9,768 nucleotides of DNA from an uncultured Coriobacteriaceae bacterium (GTDB lineage: Bacteria; Actinomycetota; Coriobacteriia; Coriobacteriales; Atopobiaceae): the NCBI GenBank assembly GCA_902772085.1, contig CACXZL010000041.1, positions 1 to 9,768 of the forward strand, in the 5' to 3' direction. The notes under the pieces are model-generated. The model was not told the origin of the DNA. It saw only the letters and a list, made by a program, of their open reading frames with translations, and did not search any database. Positions 7,976-9,768 of this stretch are shown piece by piece (positions within the stretch are counted from its first letter, which is position 1; every line of letters starts with the position of its first letter). A program made the position numbers and the translations under genes.

Positions 7976-7995
7976 CCACAAAGAGTCATTTGTGG
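7976..7995. promoter_or_regulatory. Perfect 7-6-7 inverted repeat upstream of the sensor gene (operator-like)
   Basis: CCACAAA and TTTGTGG form a perfect dyad separated by 6 bp (GAGTCA). Its near edge lies 36 bp before the start codon of the HAMP-terminated membrane protein. The size and position fit a dimeric repressor or activator site, or a leader hairpin. No T-run follows on the minus strand, so it is unlikely to be a terminator. No regulator gene for it is visible in the window. Confidence 0.5.
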
Positions 7996-8015
7996 GGATG
8001 ACGCCATACGAACAA

Positions 8016-8062
8016 GTGGCCGTGCGCAGTCCTTGCTTCGTTGCAAAACTGTACACGGCCAC
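8016..8062. other. Long nested stem-loop between lipoprotein and sensor genes
   Basis: Three nested inverted repeats are visible: an outer 9-bp arm (GTGGCCGTG with CACGGCCAC), a middle 4-bp arm (CAGT with ACTG) and an inner 4-bp arm (TTGC with GCAA) around a 6-nt loop. Small internal bulges separate them, giving 17 base pairs in 47 nt. On the minus strand it starts 63 nt after the lipoprotein stop and is followed by TTGTTCGT, a poor U-tract. It could be an inefficient terminator of the surface operon, an mRNA-stabilising 3' structure, or a regulatory RNA fold in front of the sensor gene. Confidence 0.6.
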
Positions 8063-8124
8063 GGTGCCTTACTGCTTCCTAATCCGTCGACTCGATATCA
8101 GCCACTAGAGGACTGTAGCCCGCT

Positions 8125-8679
8125 TTATCCTTCCGCCTGGTCTTCGGCCGGCTCTTCTTCCGATGCATAGCCATAGGCAACAAGGACGCCTTTGTGATCG
8201 TCGGCGGTGATGGGGGTGAGCGTGGCTCTACCGTGCTCGCCAGCATCTATAAGCAAACTTGAGGCGTTCACATCCGTGATATGGAAGACATACGGGTCTG
8301 CCTTCTCAGACGTCTCAACACGGGAATCTTCATCAGAGGAGTCTTCCGATTCTTCCGGAGCGGTTATGGTGGCCGTCCCGTCAGCGGCCAAGGTATAGTT
8401 GCCCTCTGCGTGGAAGGGCTCCGCGTCCGTCTCTTCGATCGCGACTATGAGGACCTCAGCTGTCTTCGCAGCCTCATCCTCCATGAAATAGAACGTCTCG
8501 CCCGTGTCGGTCGTTCCACGCCAGTACAACGTCTGAGGAGCCCTTTGCTCGCTCGACGAAGACGATGCGGAGCTCGTCGTGCTGCTCGCGGAGCCTTGGG
8601 CTTTGCCGCAACCTGCCAAGCCCAACGTGAGCGCCAGCATCCCAGCGCATAGATACGAACCATACCCATATACCTTCAT
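8125..8679 (-). CDS. Putative serine-rich surface lipoprotein
   Basis: The product is a 184-residue exported lipoprotein of unknown function. Residues 1-24 form a lipoprotein signal peptide (MKVYGYGSYL, then a hydrophobic core ending LGLAGC) with the acylated cysteine predicted at position 24. A Ser/Thr linker follows (SASSTTSSASSSSS). A small beta-rich domain comes next (TLYWRGTTDTGETFYFMED), with an acidic Ser/Glu/Asp insert near residues 112-128. The C-terminus is acidic (EEEPAEDQAEG). The ATG at 8679 was chosen because of AAGGAG 8 nt upstream and because the longer in-frame reading adds residues before the signal peptide. It lies 22 nt after the stop of the wall-anchored protein, so the two are probably co-transcribed and both face the cell exterior. 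I recognise no named family. Confidence 0.82.
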   Translation of the reverse strand: MKVYGYGSYLCAGMLALTLGLAGCGKAQGSASSTTSSASSSSSEQRAPQTLYWRGTTDTGETFYFMEDEAAKTAEVLIVAIEETDAEPFHAEGNYTLAADGTATITAPEESEDSSDEDSRVETSEKADPYVFHITDVNASSLLIDAGEHGRATLTPITADDHKGVLVAYGYASEEEPAEDQAEG

Positions 8680-8701
8680 CAACGTTTCTCCTTGCGTCTG
8701 T

Positions 8702-9768
8702 TTAGTCGTCTTGTCCCCTGCGCAACGCGTATGCTCCCGCAAGAGCCAAAACGGAGAGAGACCCAACGAGCACCGTCGGCATGGCTGACGTGCCGTCACC
8801 TGTCTTGGACAGGGTACTACCGCTTGCACTGGAGGAGGACGTCATCCTGCTCGAAGAGGAGCTCGTAACGGCATTTGCCCTCCAAGTGGCATAGAGCACC
8901 ATGCTGCCCGTAGGGGTGATGGTAGCCTGGTCGCCATAGGCGGTCCCACTTCCATCAGCCTTGGTGTTCCAGCCGTTGAACGTATAGCCAGAACGCGTAA
9001 GGGTGTTTGCGGGAAGACCCACCGAATCGCCATCGGCGACGGTTATGGAATTCATCGTGCCCGAACCACCGTTTGCGCTAAAGGAGATGGTGAAGCTGGC
9101 CGTGCCGCTTGTCCATTGTGCGTACAGCATAACGTTCGAGTTTACCTTTACCTTACCCTCGTCTTTCACGGACGTGCCACTACCATCGGCCTTGGTGTTC
9201 CATCCATTGAAGGTGAAGCCTTCGCGGGTAAACGTATTTGCCTTGAGGTTTACCGTCTCGCCCGTTTGAACGACGAGTTCGTTCATGGTACCAGTGCCAC
9301 CATTGGCGTCGTAGGTCACTGCGGCATAGTTTTCCGCAATCCCAAAGGTCGCTTCGACCTGAACGTTTGCATTTCCGATTTCAAAGGTCGCCTCGGGAGA
9401 CGTGGCGTCGGATATGGTCACGTTGCCAGCCTTTACCTCCCACTTTTCAAAGACGTAGTATTCATTGCTGGGCGTGGCCGTAAGCTTGACCAGAGTCCCT
9501 GCAGCGCCTGCCGTGGGAGACGCGAGAACCGTGCCGCGCTGTGCATTGGCTACCGTCGCAGTTACCGAATATGAGCTTGCCGAATCTGAAGCGACGTCGC
9601 CGGCCACCGTTTTCACGGTTTCGTTATTGCCCGATGCAATGTCATTGCCCGATGTATTGCCCGATGCAATGTCGGTTGCGCTATCGCCATCTGCCTGGTT
9701 CGTCAGAAGAGGTCTGAAGTTGGCCTTCACCGTCACGTTGCCCGTACCGATGGTGAGGATGTTTGAGG
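8702..9768 (-). CDS. LPXTG-like wall-anchored surface protein with InlB B-type repeats (5'-truncated by window)
   Basis: This is the C-terminal part of a surface-displayed protein. The frame is open through the right edge, so the true start is outside; the first visible residues (LTIGTGNVTVKANF) look like the end of another repeat. A low-complexity Asp/Ala/Ser/Asn segment follows, then one Flg_new_2-like repeat (about 9568-9344, with KLTATPSNEYYVFEKWEV and ending VQVEATF). Two InlB B-type repeats come next (9325-9110 and 9100-8879), each with YDANGG- or FSANGG-like starts, a TFNGWNTKADGSGT core and an LYAQWT- or LYATWR-like end. A Ser-rich linker leads to LSKTGD, a hydrophobic helix and a basic tail RRGQDD, the layout of a sortase-sorting signal. 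LPXTG normally has Pro at the second position; here it is Ser. The function is probably adhesion or surface interaction, but the partner is unknown. Confidence 0.88.
   Translation of the reverse strand, partial: SNILTIGTGNVTVKANFRPLLTNQADGDSATDIASGNTSGNDIASGNNETVKTVAGDVASDSASSYSVTATVANAQRGTVLASPTAGAAGTLVKLTATPSNEYYVFEKWEVKAGNVTISDATSPEATFEIGNANVQVEATFGIAENYAAVTYDANGGTGTMNELVVQTGETVNLKANTFTREGFTFNGWNTKADGSGTSVKDEGKVKVNSNVMLYAQWTSGTASFTISFSANGGSGTMNSITVADGDSVGLPANTLTRSGYTFNGWNTKADGSGTAYGDQATITPTGSMVLYATWRANAVTSSSSSRMTSSSSASGSTLSKTGDGTSAMPTVLVGSLSVLALAGAYALRRGQDD
8879..9325 (-). repeat. Two tandem InlB B-type repeats within the surface protein
   Basis: Two units of about 72-74 codons share the same protein pattern and similar DNA. 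The segments near 9175-9225 and 8945-8990 both encode the shared core TFNGWNTKADGSGT with few base changes. This fits a fairly recent internal duplication. Such repeats form beta-rich stalks that lift adhesive domains from the cell wall in the family. Confidence 0.8.
9626..9673 (-). repeat. Short tandem repeat of 18 bp in the surface gene
   Basis: The unit ATTGCCCGATGCAATGTC occurs twice without change (9626-9643 and 9656-9673). A 12-bp shortened copy lies between them (9644-9655). The array keeps frame and encodes alternating DIASGN-like units. Each unit also carries a small ATTGC/GCAAT inverted repeat. Confidence 0.85.

Noticed and set aside
9116..9574. 152-codon open frame on the plus strand
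   Set aside because: It is antisense to the InlB-type repeats. The minus frame has clear repeats and a sorting signal, and the plus frame has no ribosome site or recognised domain.
9626..9673. CRISPR-like array
   Set aside because: The repeated units abut directly with no spacers, are only 18 bp and keep a protein reading frame, so this is a coding tandem repeat.

Overview
The window reads as a bacterial chromosome segment, most likely from an actinomycete of class Coriobacteriia (Olsenella/Atopobium/Collinsella-like). The support is a moderately high GC content, a DUF4012 membrane protein, an LPXTG-like surface protein with InlB-type B repeats, a coiled-coil FtsX-like ABC permease, and GTG start use. 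The lineage is an inference from protein character, not a database result. All eight protein genes lie on the minus strand, so the functional order runs from high to low coordinates. The genes at both edges are cut.

Region 9768-8125 is a cell-surface module. It holds a wall-anchored repeat protein (5' end outside the window), with one Flg_new_2-like repeat, two InlB B-type repeats and an LSKTG sorting signal. A serine-rich lipoprotein follows 22 nt downstream. The 184-nt gap after the lipoprotein holds two inverted-repeat structures: a long nested stem-loop (8016-8062) and a perfect 7-6-7 dyad (7976-7995). Region 7940-6516 encodes a polytopic membrane protein with an extracytoplasmic sensor-like domain and a HAMP-like segment, but no output domain after it.

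Region 6327-3100 is a more conserved stretch. A DUF4012 membrane protein is followed 2 nt later by holA (DNA polymerase III delta subunit), then by rpsT (ribosomal protein S20). rpsT has its own extended -10 promoter and a clear intrinsic terminator. Region 2937-1 is a separate transcription unit with its own promoter. It encodes an ABC exporter of the MacB/FtsX type, in which the ATPase carries an N-terminal GAF domain and is followed 12 nt later by a permease with a long extracytoplasmic coiled coil (3' end outside the window).

The most unusual items are the GAF-ABC ATPase fusion beside the coiled-coil permease, the HAMP-terminated sensor with no output domain, and the structured intergenic DNA in front of that sensor gene. 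I found no tRNA or rRNA genes, CRISPR arrays, insertion sequences or phage genes.
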